NCBI GenBank assembly: GCA_024696005.1 | Contig: JAILHF010000054.1 | Span: 1 to 64,000 of the forward strand | Reading direction: 5' to 3' | Origin: Lachnospiraceae bacterium | Lineage (GTDB): Bacteria > Bacillota > Clostridia > Lachnospirales > Lachnospiraceae | DNA: 64,000 nucleotides | Shown: positions 26,662 to 36,018 of the stretch, in pieces | How positions within the stretch are numbered: the first letter of the stretch is position 1 | How the letters are laid out: every line of letters begins with the position of its first letter | The notes under the pieces: model-generated | What the model saw: only the letters and a program-made list of their open reading frames with translations | Databases searched by the model: none | What the model was told of the DNA's origin: nothing | Program-made: the position numbers and the translations under genes

Positions 26662-29110
26662 TTCGTATTCTCCATATTTTGATCTGATCGATGGACCGGA
26701 AGGATATCATCAAAACCAGCGAGATCAGGACCGCGACCGCAAGAGCCAGCCCAAGCAATGCCGGAAGCGGAGGTGACGCGAGCGTGAATTCCGCGATATC
26801 CAGGGCCGTTGTTCCGATCTTTCCGAAAAGAAGCTTTGACAGTGTGAAGGACAGGAGCGTTGCTCCGGCAGTTGCAACCGCCACCAGCAAAAGCATCCTT
26901 TCATAATGCCAGCCCCGTATGCTTCCTTTGCCAACCCCGAGGCTCTTCAGCATTGCAACGTCGCTCGTCTCTTCCTCGATGAAGATCTGCTGGTACAAAA
27001 ACGTCATCGCAAACGTGGTGACCGTCATGATGATCCCGGTCGCTGCCAGAAGCAGATCCAGTATCGATCCGTACCGGCTTCCCATGTCATATTCAAGGAC
27101 CTGGTCATAATCCCATACCTGTATGTCCTCATTGAGTTCACGCATTTTTTCCACATAGCCTTTGTATTCACTCTCGTCCCCGCCGATGCTGATGCTGAAG
27201 ATATCCCAGTCATCGGATACAATGTCATCCCCGTTTTTTGTCATGAAGACTCCGTGATCCTGCAGGCTTTCCACATAGCCGGTAACGATGAAATCCCTCT
27301 GCACGGTCTCCGTTGAAAAGCCGTCTTCTCCGTAAACTTCATATTCCACCGTGATCGTATCTCCGAGAAGGATCCCGAGGCTGTTTTTGAAAACATGGGA
27401 TACGATAACTTCATTCGGCAGTTTCGGGGCTTCGCCTCCTTTTACAAGTTTCATCTTGTCCAGCTCATAATCCCCATAGTTCAGGACGATGGCTCTTTCG
27501 CCCTCCGGCGTGAGCAGCATGGCATTCTGCTGGTCGATGATCTGATAATCCAGGGGTATCCCATGCTCGCCGTAATATCTTTCATAGTAGAAGAAAACAT
27601 TCCGGTAGCTTCCCTCGCTTTCGACCAGCCGGTCTCTCAGATCCTCCTCCGGGCGGATCATCACCTCTCTGTCACCCGAGTTCCAGTAGGTCCTTCGGAA
27701 GTCATCGCTGACGATCGTGGCCTTGAGCTGTACCACCATCAGGATCACGACCATTCCCGTCATGTAGCTCAGGATCAGATAGCGGTATCTTTTGATCCTG
27801 CCCGTGATGTCACATAGCGCCAGGAAGAAAGGTACGGATGTTTTCCTGCTCTTGTGAAGGAAAACCCCCGGCAGTTTCCGGAATCTCTCACCGCGGTTTT
27901 CACCGTGTATCGTATCCATCACGGATATCTTCCGCATCCTCCGGAGCGAAAGGAAGGAAAACGCCAGCATGAGAAGGATAAAGACCACACTGCTTCCTGC
28001 CCCGAGCAGATAGAGAAAAGCGGGATCCGGATTCAGCGTATTGCTGATGAAATTCCGTATCATGAAACGGCACAGAGCCGTTCCGGCAACGCTGCCGATG
28101 ACTGCTCCGACCAGCGCAAACACGATATATTTCACGATGAACAGGGAACGGTAGGAGAGCGAATCCACACCGATGGCTTTCATCATCCCGATCTCGCGCT
28201 CTTCTCTCTTGATCGTCGCACGCAGGCTGAAGCTGATCGACATGAAAATGAGCAGGATCAGCGAGACACCCATGAGGGCCATGAAAATGCCGATGATCAG
28301 GGATACCATGGCCGCATCGGAGTAGGTATTGGTCTTGCCCGCATAGATATTGTCGACAGCTCCCTGTATCCTGCCTTCCGGCCCGAGGCAGGTCAGATCC
28401 TCCTGGAGCTGCCATCCCCATTCCCTGAGCTCCGCTACCGATCCCAGCTGTTTCGCAAGCTTTATTTCATAGAAATCCGTTATCCCGGAGAATTCCTTCA
28501 TGAGGGAAGCAAAATCCTCATCGGAAAACAAAACCCTGTACTGCAGCACACTGCTCGGATCCTTGAAGATATGGGATACCGTGAATTCATAGATGTTTCC
28601 CATGTCCGTCGTGAGCCGGATCTTATCCCCGGGCTTGCTTCCGGCATAATTTGCAAGTGTCTGGGGCAATGCCACACAGCCGTTCTTTAAGCTAAACTGC
28701 TTGTCATCCCGGTCGTAGGGAATGTTCTGTTCCCTGCTCACGGGAGATATCAGGAAATCATTGTCGTAAAGGCTGGTGGTGCTCCTCTTGTCAACTCCCT
28801 CAAATTCGATCCTCGAAGTCGGCAGCAAAACCCTTTCGGACACCAGGATCTCCCCCATCTCCGGATTCGTCCGCAGGACTTCTTCGATCGTCTTTCTCTG
28901 TCCCTCCGCATCGGATACACTCTTTGCCACGCAAAAGATGACGTCCGAGGTGTTGCATTTCTCGTAGGTTTTGTTGATCCCGCCGAACAGCGTGTAGAGA
29001 AATCCCGTGCTCATGACCAGAAGCGTGGCGGAAATGATCATGAAAATGCACAATACGATATTCAGACCGACCTTATCCTTCAGGTCTCTTTTCAGCATCC
29101 TCCAATACAT
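26654..29110 (-). CDS. FtsX-family ABC transporter permease (BceB/MacB-like)
   Basis: This 818-residue permease has a first helix at about 15-40, an extracytoplasmic domain (about 45-260), three FtsX helices, a second extracytoplasmic domain and a second three-helix block, with two signatures of type RATIKREEREIGMMKAIG and EEETSDVAMLKSLGVG. It differs from ten-helix BceB proteins and fits the two-domain MacB/LolE-like form. It pairs with the ATPase six bases upstream. The N-terminus resembles that of the permease at 58528 (MY.RM...DLK), so the two systems are paralogues. Confidence 0.91.
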   Translation of the reverse strand: MYWRMLKRDLKDKVGLNIVLCIFMIISATLLVMSTGFLYTLFGGINKTYEKCNTSDVIFCVAKSVSDAEGQRKTIEEVLRTNPEMGEILVSERVLLPTSRIEFEGVDKRSTTSLYDNDFLISPVSREQNIPYDRDDKQFSLKNGCVALPQTLANYAGSKPGDKIRLTTDMGNIYEFTVSHIFKDPSSVLQYRVLFSDEDFASLMKEFSGITDFYEIKLAKQLGSVAELREWGWQLQEDLTCLGPEGRIQGAVDNIYAGKTNTYSDAAMVSLIIGIFMALMGVSLILLIFMSISFSLRATIKREEREIGMMKAIGVDSLSYRSLFIVKYIVFALVGAVIGSVAGTALCRFMIRNFISNTLNPDPAFLYLLGAGSSVVFILLMLAFSFLSLRRMRKISVMDTIHGENRGERFRKLPGVFLHKSRKTSVPFFLALCDITGRIKRYRYLILSYMTGMVVILMVVQLKATIVSDDFRRTYWNSGDREVMIRPEEDLRDRLVESEGSYRNVFFYYERYYGEHGIPLDYQIIDQQNAMLLTPEGERAIVLNYGDYELDKMKLVKGGEAPKLPNEVIVSHVFKNSLGILLGDTITVEYEVYGEDGFSTETVQRDFIVTGYVESLQDHGVFMTKNGDDIVSDDWDIFSISIGGDESEYKGYVEKMRELNEDIQVWDYDQVLEYDMGSRYGSILDLLLAATGIIMTVTTFAMTFLYQQIFIEEETSDVAMLKSLGVGKGSIRGWHYERMLLLVAVATAGATLLSFTLSKLLFGKIGTTALDIAEFTLASPPLPALLGLALAVAVLISLVLMISFRSIDQIKIWRIRNE

Positions 29111-29116
29111 GATCCT

Positions 29117-29932
29117 TTACCACCCCATCTCTTCCAGCCATTTTCTGAGTTTCCGTTCACGCCGCATCACTTCCTCACGTCCGTCCGACGCTTCCTTCCG
29201 GTTCTCCTCTTTATCCGCTTCTTCCCTTTTCCCCAGCTTTCCGAGAACCAGTTCGCCCCGGATGTCACCGTCCACCAGATAGAGTATGCGGTCGGAATTT
29301 GCGGCGACCTTTTCACTGTGGGTGACCATGAGTACCGTCGTGCCCGCCTCATTTGCCGAAACCAGCTCCCGAAGCACTTCCATCGACGCCTTGGAATTGA
29401 GTGCCCCGGTAGGCTCGTCCGCAAACAGCACCCTGGGCTTGTTGATCAGCGCTCTTGCCAGGCAGGCTCTCTGAAGCTGGCCGCCCGAGACTTCCGTGAT
29501 CTCCCTTTCCGCCGTTTCGATGATGCCGAGGCTTCGCATCAGCTCTTCCGCACGCTGATTAACTTCCGTCCTGGACACAAGCTTTGCCTGGTATCCGGGG
29601 AGCACGATGTTGTCGAGGATGCAGAGTTTCTTCATCATATACATCTGCTGGAAGATGAAACCCATCTTCAAAAGCCTGAGCTTCGTGAGCTGCTTCTCGT
29701 TCATCTTTGAAAGATCTTCCCCGTCAAAGATCACCGTTCCGGCTGTCATGTTGTCCATGCCGCTGATGGTATAGAGCAGGGTCGACTTTCCGGAACCGCT
29801 CGGCCCCATGATGGAGACGAACTCGCCTTCCTCGATCTTTAAGTTGATGTTCTGCAAAACGTTATTGCTGTACCCGTCCACTATGTAAGTCTTGCAGAGA
29901 TCCGTTGCTTCCAGACATGTTTTTTTCATCAT
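29117..29932 (-). CDS. ABC transporter ATP-binding protein (MacB/LolD type)
   Basis: This 271-residue ATPase has Walker A GPSGSGKST, signature VSGGQLQRA and Walker B VLFADEPTGALNS of the LolD/MacB class. Beyond the standard domain it carries a charged 45-residue tail ending in RKWLEEMGW. The same kind of ending (INAWLASFGW) closes the ATPase at 57761-58498. It is the first gene of the ATPase, permease, hydrolase, regulator, kinase set. Two ATGs are adjacent at 29932 and 29929; a GAGGTG site suits either. Confidence 0.92.
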   Translation of the reverse strand: MMKKTCLEATDLCKTYIVDGYSNNVLQNINLKIEEGEFVSIMGPSGSGKSTLLYTISGMDNMTAGTVIFDGEDLSKMNEKQLTKLRLLKMGFIFQQMYMMKKLCILDNIVLPGYQAKLVSRTEVNQRAEELMRSLGIIETAEREITEVSGGQLQRACLARALINKPRVLFADEPTGALNSKASMEVLRELVSANEAGTTVLMVTHSEKVAANSDRILYLVDGDIRGELVLGKLGKREEADKEENRKEASDGREEVMRRERKLRKWLEEMGW

Positions 29933-29990
29933 TCACCTCTTATTCTTCCTGCGGGATTTCTCACCCCTTGCACTGAATCTAACAGGCAGA

Positions 29991-30011
29991 TTCTTAAAAA
30001 ATCTTTAAGAA
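29991..30011. promoter_or_regulatory. Inverted repeat upstream of ABC genes, possible regulator box
   Basis: TTCTTAAA - five bases - TTTAAGAA is a perfect inverted repeat with eight-base arms, 59 bases before the ATPase start. The layout resembles BceR-like regulator sites. I see no convincing -35/-10 pair around it. Confidence 0.5.
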
Positions 30012-30050
30012 ACAATAATTTTTTCGAAAACCTGCTGCCCGGGCAAAAAA

Positions 30051-30084
30051 AGAACGCCTTCAGGCCAAAGCCCGAAAGCGTTCT
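30051..30084 (-). terminator. Intrinsic terminator after paaK
   Basis: A 15-base arm pairs with two mismatches across a four-base loop, followed on the minus strand by seven T. It lies 35 bases after the paaK stop. Confidence 0.82.
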
Positions 30085-30119
30085 GCAAGGATCTAAAGCC
30101 GGAAAACGGCCCCTTTTCT

Positions 30120-31361
30120 TTATTCCTCTCTGAGATCGAAGACGCGCTTGGTCTTCTTTTCGGAGCGCGGCAGCGTGCCGACGGGAACCACCGTGACCTT
30201 GGGCGTCACGTTCATCTTGGACTTGAAGGCCTCCCTGATCTGCAGGCCCGTCTTCTCAAAGTTGACACGGCCCTCGGCCTCGACCGTGATCAGGATCACG
30301 TCCTTGTTGATCTCGTCATCGTGCGCGATGGTGATGTTGTACTCACTCGACACGCCGTCGATCTGGCCCAGAAGCTCTTCCACCTGGCTGGGGAACATGT
30401 TCACGCCGTGAACCTTGAACATGTCGTCGCTTCTTCCGCGGATGATATCCAGTCTGGGATGCTTCGATCCGCAGGGGCATTCGCCGGGGATGATGCGGGA
30501 CAGGTCGTGGGTTCGGAAACGGAGGAGCGGAGCACCTTCTTTCACGAGCGTGGTTATGACGATCTCGCCCTCTTCTCCGTCTTCCACGTTCTTGCCCGTC
30601 ACCGGATCGATGATCTCTATGTAAAGATAATCATCCCAGTAATGCATGCCGCTCTGCTTGTCGCAGTTTATGCCGATGCCGGGTCCGTAGATCTCGGTAA
30701 GGCCGTAGATGTCATAAAGCTCTATGCCAAGCTTGTCGTGGATGTATTCGCGCTTCTTTTCGCTCCAGCGCTCGGAACCGATGACGCCCTTCTTCAGGCA
30801 GATGTCTTTCTTCATGCCGCGGCGTTCGATCTCTTCTGCAAGCAGAAGCGCATAGGAAGAAGTGGCACAGATCACGGTGGTCTTCAGGTCCACCATCATC
30901 TGAAGCTGTTTCTCCGTGTTTCCCGGACCCATGGGGATGGCCATCGCACCAAGCTTCTCACAGCCGGCCTGGAAGCCTATGCCCGCGGTCCAGAGACCGT
31001 ATCCCGGCGTGATCTGCAGACGGTCCTTTTTGGTGATGCCGGCCATCTCATAGCATCTCGCAAACATGGTCGCCCAGTCATCCACGTCCTTTGCGGTATA
31101 AGGTATGATGACAGGCTTGCCCGTGGTACCGGAAGAGGAATGGATGCGCACCACTTCCTCATCCGGAACAGCCTGTATTCCCAGGGGATAGGCATTGCGG
31201 AGATCATCCTTGCTCGAGAAAGGAAGCTTCTCAAAATCCTCCTGCGAGCTCACGCCGGATATGCCGGCATCGCGGTATACCTTTCCGTAATAACTGTCGG
31301 TGGCAAGCAGACGTTTGATCTGCGCATCAACCTGCTGTAATTGGGTTTCATTCAGCTTCAT
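30120..31361 (-). CDS. paaK: Phenylacetate-CoA ligase
   Basis: This 413-residue acyl-adenylate enzyme has the ATP loop SSSGTTGKP, the YGLTEIYG motif and the C-terminal hinge region with LRFRTHDL and RGRSDDMFK. Known enzymes make aryl-CoA from aryl acids. Next to iorAB it suggests conversion between arylacetyl-CoA and arylacetate in aromatic amino acid fermentation, where the direction may favour ATP formation or CoA recycling; this is inference. The ATG at 31361 (MKLNETQ) has GAGAGG upstream and is favoured over 31388. Confidence 0.92.
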   Translation of the reverse strand: MKLNETQLQQVDAQIKRLLATDSYYGKVYRDAGISGVSSQEDFEKLPFSSKDDLRNAYPLGIQAVPDEEVVRIHSSSGTTGKPVIIPYTAKDVDDWATMFARCYEMAGITKKDRLQITPGYGLWTAGIGFQAGCEKLGAMAIPMGPGNTEKQLQMMVDLKTTVICATSSYALLLAEEIERRGMKKDICLKKGVIGSERWSEKKREYIHDKLGIELYDIYGLTEIYGPGIGINCDKQSGMHYWDDYLYIEIIDPVTGKNVEDGEEGEIVITTLVKEGAPLLRFRTHDLSRIIPGECPCGSKHPRLDIIRGRSDDMFKVHGVNMFPSQVEELLGQIDGVSSEYNITIAHDDEINKDVILITVEAEGRVNFEKTGLQIREAFKSKMNVTPKVTVVPVGTLPRSEKKTKRVFDLREE

Positions 31362-31410
31362 TGTTTTATCCTCTCTTTTTTTCCCCAAAGGGGATTTATG
31401 TTTTGATCCT

Positions 31411-31998
31411 TCAGCCCCTGCCGATCTCGTATCCGTTCATGAACGCTTTCAGATTGGCCTCCCGGAACTTCTCCGGGACTCTTTTCTCGATCTCCCCGGT
31501 AAGCGTATCTTTTTCAATGCCCAATCCCCCGCTTCCCGCGGCGATCCCGAGCAGGAGTATGTTCAGGAATTTTACCGAACCGAGCTTTTCGCATTCCGCC
31601 ACACCGTCGGCAAAGATGCAGCCGCCGCGCTTTTTCAGATATGCCGTCATTTCGCTGCCGTCATATCCCGAACCGGAAAGGGAAGCCGTCACGGGCTTTA
31701 CCGCAGCGGTATTCACCACGGCGATGCCTTCCGGGGAGAGATAAGCAATGTTCCTGACGACCTCCGAAGGCTCAAAACCGATGATCAGATCGGCCTTTCC
31801 CAAAGGGATCAGCGGGGAATACGCTTCATCCCCTATCCTCACATGACTTGTTACCGGGCCGCCTCTCTGGGCCATTCCTATGGTCTCCGCCGAATGGACC
31901 GTGTTTCCCTCCGTCATGGCGGCAGCTGCGATGATCCTGGATGCAAGCACGGTCCCCTGTCCGCCGACGCCGCAGATGAGTATGTCTTTCTTCATCAT
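31411..31998 (-). CDS. iorB: Indolepyruvate ferredoxin oxidoreductase, beta subunit
   Basis: This protein of about 195 residues is the gamma-type 2-oxoacid ferredoxin oxidoreductase domain, starting KKDILICGVGGQGTVLAS. It forms the IorAB complex that oxidises arylpyruvates from Trp, Phe and Tyr to arylacetyl-CoA with reduction of ferredoxin. ATG codons at 31998 and 31995 overlap the iorA stop and share an AGGAGG site. The longer frame to 32076 is rejected. Confidence 0.93.
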   Translation of the reverse strand: MMKKDILICGVGGQGTVLASRIIAAAAMTEGNTVHSAETIGMAQRGGPVTSHVRIGDEAYSPLIPLGKADLIIGFEPSEVVRNIAYLSPEGIAVVNTAAVKPVTASLSGSGYDGSEMTAYLKKRGGCIFADGVAECEKLGSVKFLNILLLGIAAGSGGLGIEKDTLTGEIEKRVPEKFREANLKAFMNGYEIGRG

Positions 31999-33785
31999 GA
32001 CGCACCTCCTATCGCCGATACGGGACAAACCTGCGCGCACAGACCGCAGCCGGTGCACAGCGATGCATCGATGCACACCTTTCCGTCCGTCAGGGTCAGA
32101 GCCGGGCAGCCCGTCTCACGGATGCATTTTTTGCAGTTGATGCAGCTTTCGCCGATGGTGCATTTCTTCGAAGATTTTTCGATGGCTATGCAGGGCGACT
32201 TGAAAATGATCGCCTTTACGCCTTCCATGGCGGCGCATTCCTTTACCGCAGCCACGGCCTTGTTAAGATCGAGCGGGTCGACCGTAATGACCTTTGCAAG
32301 TCCTATGCCTTCCAGGATCGCCGGAATGCTGATCTTCTGCGTCACATGTCCCATCATGTTCCTGCCGGTTCCCGGATGAGGCTGGTGCCCCGTCATGGCG
32401 GTTGTCGAATTGTCCAGAATGCAGATCGTGATATCTGCCTCATTGTATACGGCGTTGACAACGCCCGTCAGTCCCGACGCGAAGAAGGTCGAGTCCCCGA
32501 TGAATGCGAAAGCCTTGCCTTCCCTGTCGACATGGGAAAAGCCCTGCGCCATCGTGACGCCTGCTCCCATGCAGAGGCAGGTATCGACCATGTCGAGCGG
32601 CATCGCGTTTCCCAGCGTATAGCAGCCGATATCTCCGCAATAGTAGGTCTTCTGTCCTTCCATGGCTTTTTTGACGGCATAGAAGGATGCCCTGTGGGGG
32701 CAGCCCGCGCACAATACCGGAGGTCTGGCCGGCAGAGGCGGGATGTCCTCCGTCCGGGTCTTCTTTTCCGCTTCCGGCAGGCCGAGGAATCTTTCCAGCA
32801 CGGCTTTTACGCTGTCGGCACTGTTTTCACCCATCGCGGCAACATGCTGCGTCAGCTTTCCGAATACCTTGACGGAAAGGGCGTGCTTCCCGGCAAGCTT
32901 CAGGATCTGCTCCTCAAGATAAGGACTCAGCTCCTCCAGGCACGTCAGCTCTTTTACGCCCTTCAGTTCCCTGAGCATGAAGCTTTCGGGAAAAGGATAG
33001 GGCGTGGCGACGCGGATCAGCTTCACTTCCGGATGGTCCTTCAGGAATTCCTTCGCGTACATGTAGCTTATGCCGCCGGCAAGCACGGCTTTTTCCGAAG
33101 CCTCCCCCTCCGCGGTGTTAAAGCGGTACGAGGAGAAATCCTCTCCGATGCGGACGTTCCGCTCCTCGATCATCCCGTGATTCTTATAGGAAAGACGCGG
33201 GAAGATCACAAAACGCCCCGCGTCCTTTTTGAAGCCTTCAAATTGTTTGGGTACATAGGAATCCGATGCTTCCACCGATGCGTAGCCGTGATCCACACGG
33301 GTGGTGGGTCTGAAAATGACGGGAGTTTTGTATTTTTCCGAATAATCGAAAGCATCCTGTATCATCTCGAACGCTTCCTCGGGAGAGGAAGGATCAAAGA
33401 CGGGGATGCGGGCAAACTCGGCAAATCTTCTGCTGTCCTGCTCGGTCTGCGAAGAAATGGGACCGGGATCGTCTGCCGATACCACTACCATTCCTCCCTC
33501 CACGCCAACATAGGCGAGGGACATCAGCGGGTCCGAGGCCACATTCAGTCCTACCTGCTTCATCGTGACCAGCGCCCTTGCTCCCGAATAGGCTGCTGCC
33601 GATGCCACTTCCAGCGCTGCCTTCTCATTGACCGACCATTCCAGATGAAGCCCTTCATGCGGGTATTTCGCGATGGTCTCGATGATCTCGGAGGAGGGGG
33701 TGCCGGGATAGCCGCAGGCCACATTTACGCCTGCTTTCAGGGCGCCGAGTGCGATCGCCCCGTTTCCCATTACATATTCTTTCAT
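31995..33785 (-). CDS. iorA: Indolepyruvate ferredoxin oxidoreductase, alpha subunit
   Basis: This 596-residue subunit has a pyrimidine-binding domain at the N-terminus (CGYPGTPSSEI), a thiamine diphosphate domain with GDIGCYTLG and the metal-binding GDSTFFASGLTGVVNAVYN segment, and a C-terminal ferredoxin domain with two cysteine sets (CINCKKCIRETGCP, CTGCGLCAQVCP). The ATG at 33785 with AAGGA upstream is preferred over a GTG at 33791. A promoter at 33852-33880 drives iorA-iorB-paaK. Confidence 0.95.
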   Translation of the reverse strand: MKEYVMGNGAIALGALKAGVNVACGYPGTPSSEIIETIAKYPHEGLHLEWSVNEKAALEVASAAAYSGARALVTMKQVGLNVASDPLMSLAYVGVEGGMVVVSADDPGPISSQTEQDSRRFAEFARIPVFDPSSPEEAFEMIQDAFDYSEKYKTPVIFRPTTRVDHGYASVEASDSYVPKQFEGFKKDAGRFVIFPRLSYKNHGMIEERNVRIGEDFSSYRFNTAEGEASEKAVLAGGISYMYAKEFLKDHPEVKLIRVATPYPFPESFMLRELKGVKELTCLEELSPYLEEQILKLAGKHALSVKVFGKLTQHVAAMGENSADSVKAVLERFLGLPEAEKKTRTEDIPPLPARPPVLCAGCPHRASFYAVKKAMEGQKTYYCGDIGCYTLGNAMPLDMVDTCLCMGAGVTMAQGFSHVDREGKAFAFIGDSTFFASGLTGVVNAVYNEADITICILDNSTTAMTGHQPHPGTGRNMMGHVTQKISIPAILEGIGLAKVITVDPLDLNKAVAAVKECAAMEGVKAIIFKSPCIAIEKSSKKCTIGESCINCKKCIRETGCPALTLTDGKVCIDASLCTGCGLCAQVCPVSAIGGAS

Positions 33786-33851
33786 GCGCACGATTCCTTT
33801 CCGCCACGGCCGGTCGGAAAAGCCTCCCGCCGGTCGTTTTTCTGAAGAAAC

Positions 33852-33880
33852 AGTATAGCATCATTGCGCGCCATTTACAA
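33852..33880 (-). promoter_or_regulatory. Promoter of iorA-iorB-paaK
   Basis: On the minus strand TTGTAA (33875-33880), 17 bases, then TGC-TATACT (33852-33857), an extended -10. The -35 overlaps the stop codon of the upstream cobD gene. Confidence 0.65.
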
Positions 33881-34978
33881 TTGCCGGATGACATCCCCTC
33901 TGCTGTTCCGCTCCGGGCGCTCCTGTTCCCGCAGGTCCCCGAGCATCCCCGTGAATCTTTCATTCGAAGCGTGATCCCTGACCGCGATCCGAAACCACCC
34001 GCTTCCGAGACCGGGATAATCACTGCAATCCCGGATCAGGATCCCGCGCGACAGGAGCGCACGGTACAGATCCTCCGGCCCGCGGATGAGCAGGAAGGGT
34101 GCCTCCGAGGCAAACACCTCAAGCCCCGACTCACGCAGTTTTTCGGAAAGGAATTTTCTTTCCCTGCATATCAGCTCCCGCGAGCTTTGTGCGAAATCCG
34201 TCTCCGCAAGCACACGGCAGCCCGCGGTCAGCGCAGCCTCTGCCGGCACCGAAAGGTTCCATTCCGGAAGCTGCGCGCGCATCCGTCTCACGTTCTGCGC
34301 CGAAGACAACGCATATCCCGCACGGATGCCCGGAACGGAAAAAAGCTTTGTTACAGAACGCACGATGATCAGATGCTCATATTCTTCCAAAAGCCTTGCG
34401 CTCCTGCACGGAGAAAGTGTTTCCGCTTTGTCCGACAGAAGCAGGAAACTCTCGTCAAGGAGCAACGAGACGCCCTGCCGTTTTGCCCGTTTCAGGATCT
34501 CCTCCAGAACATCCTCCTCAAGGCTTACCCCGGCAGGATTGGAGGGATCGCAGAGGATGAGCAGCTCCCCTTCCGAAGCCCCCGGGAAAAGTTCATCAAG
34601 CATGGAGGCCTTAAGCCGGAAGCCGTCGGATGCATCAAGGATCACTCTTTTGACCGGGCAGCAGGCCGCCTCCAGGGCATGGGCATATCCGGTGAACGCA
34701 GGTTCCGGAAGGATCGCCCGTACGGGCCGAAGTGCCCTGACCGCTGCGAGCAAAAGCTCCGACGCCCCGTTCCCGGCGATGACACAGTCTGCCGGAACAC
34801 CCTCGCATTCCGCGATCGCCCTTCGCACCGCCTCCTGTTCGGGATCGGGATAGACATCGACCCTCTCCAACGCAGCCCTTATCGCCCCGGACACCTCCGC
34901 GGGCGTCCCGAGCGGATTCAGGTTCACCGAAAAGTCCAGTTCCACCCTGTTTCTGTATATGTCACCGCCGTGTCCCAT
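33875..34978 (-). CDS. cobD: L-threonine-O-3-phosphate decarboxylase (cobalamin)
   Basis: This 367-residue PLP enzyme of the aminotransferase I/II class has the SVTKLFSVPGIRAG lysine motif and the N-terminal HGG/LDFSVNLNP signature of the CobD/CobC group. It decarboxylates threonine phosphate to aminopropanol phosphate, the linker of the nucleotide loop, which CbiB uses. It is the last cob gene here. The symbol follows Salmonella usage, where cobD is the decarboxylase. Confidence 0.9.
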   Translation of the reverse strand: MGHGGDIYRNRVELDFSVNLNPLGTPAEVSGAIRAALERVDVYPDPEQEAVRRAIAECEGVPADCVIAGNGASELLLAAVRALRPVRAILPEPAFTGYAHALEAACCPVKRVILDASDGFRLKASMLDELFPGASEGELLILCDPSNPAGVSLEEDVLEEILKRAKRQGVSLLLDESFLLLSDKAETLSPCRSARLLEEYEHLIIVRSVTKLFSVPGIRAGYALSSAQNVRRMRAQLPEWNLSVPAEAALTAGCRVLAETDFAQSSRELICRERKFLSEKLRESGLEVFASEAPFLLIRGPEDLYRALLSRGILIRDCSDYPGLGSGWFRIAVRDHASNERFTGMLGDLREQERPERNSRGDVIRQL

Positions 34979-35001
34979 TCGATCTCCTGTTCCTTTTCCG
35001 C

Positions 35002-36018
35002 TCAGCCAGCAAACAACACAAGCAGGAGCGCGATCAATGCCAGAAACAATGCCAACAGTGCTTCCGTGACAGCCATCAGGGTGTTGGCCCGCAGGACATC
35101 CGCACGCTCCGCTTCCCGCATCCTGTCCCCGATGGTGGGTTTTTCCACGGGAATGCCGCCATAGAGATGCGTCCCACCCATCTCAAGCCCCAGCGCTCCC
35201 GCACAGACACTCTCGGTCTGCGCGGAATTGGGCGAGGCATGATTGCGCCTGTCCCTTTTCCAGATCCGGAAAGCCCGCTTCCCGTCAAAGCTTTTGGAAA
35301 ACTGTCCCGCCAGGAAAGCCGCCGCGATCATGAAAAGCGCGCTGATCCTTGCAGGCAGCCAGTTAAAAACATCATCCATGCGCGCAGCCGTTCTTCCGAA
35401 GTGTTCGTATTTTTCATTCCGGTAGCCAAGCATGGAGTCCATCGTATTGACCGCCTTGTAAGCATATCCGAGAACGGGGCCGCCGAGCGCCGCATAGAAA
35501 AGCGGTGCGATGACGCCGTCGCAGGTATTCTCCGCCACGGTCTCGGCTGCTGCCAGCACGATGGCCGGCTCGGGCAAGTCCGCCGTATCCCTTCCCACGA
35601 TCATCGAAAGCGCCCGCCTTGCCGCCGGCACACCTTCCCCTTCCAGCTTGTCCGTCACAAGAAGACTTTCCCTGCACAGGCTCCCTGCCGCCAGCATGTA
35701 GCAGTCCAGGATCGTCTCCGTCACAAAGAACAGTGCCGGGTGAATGATCCATGCAAGCACGACCAGCGCAGCCGTGACTGCAACGCTCACAAAGACCACC
35801 GTGATCCAGAGCAGCGTCCCCCGGCGCCTCTCACGCACGGGATCCCGCGGCTTGTCTTCCGCTCTTTCCCTGCCCAGCAGCCGCGCTTCCAATGCGGCGA
35901 TCAGACTGCCGATCGCGCGGATCGGATGCGGAAGGGAATGCGGATCGCCTATGATCCAGTCAAGTGTTAACCCCGCGAACAATGCGGCAAAATGTATGAG
36001 AAGCAATTCCCTCATCAT
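35002..36018 (-). CDS. cbiB: Adenosylcobinamide-phosphate synthase
   Basis: This 338-residue integral membrane protein has the conserved GDPHSLPHPIRAIG motif at the N-terminus and PFLYAALGGP-like and YKAVNTMDSMLGY segments. It joins adenosylcobyrate and aminopropanol phosphate. The ATG pair at 36018/36015 lies inside the phosphatase gene, so the reading overlaps it by 59 bases; family homology begins soon after, which supports the overlap. Confidence 0.92.
   Translation of the reverse strand: MMRELLLIHFAALFAGLTLDWIIGDPHSLPHPIRAIGSLIAALEARLLGRERAEDKPRDPVRERRRGTLLWITVVFVSVAVTAALVVLAWIIHPALFFVTETILDCYMLAAGSLCRESLLVTDKLEGEGVPAARRALSMIVGRDTADLPEPAIVLAAAETVAENTCDGVIAPLFYAALGGPVLGYAYKAVNTMDSMLGYRNEKYEHFGRTAARMDDVFNWLPARISALFMIAAAFLAGQFSKSFDGKRAFRIWKRDRRNHASPNSAQTESVCAGALGLEMGGTHLYGGIPVEKPTIGDRMREAERADVLRANTLMAVTEALLALFLALIALLLVLFAG

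Noticed and set aside
32346-33845. 499-codon plus-strand frame opposite iorA
   Set aside because: Antisense to iorA with intact motifs; no start signal or homology.
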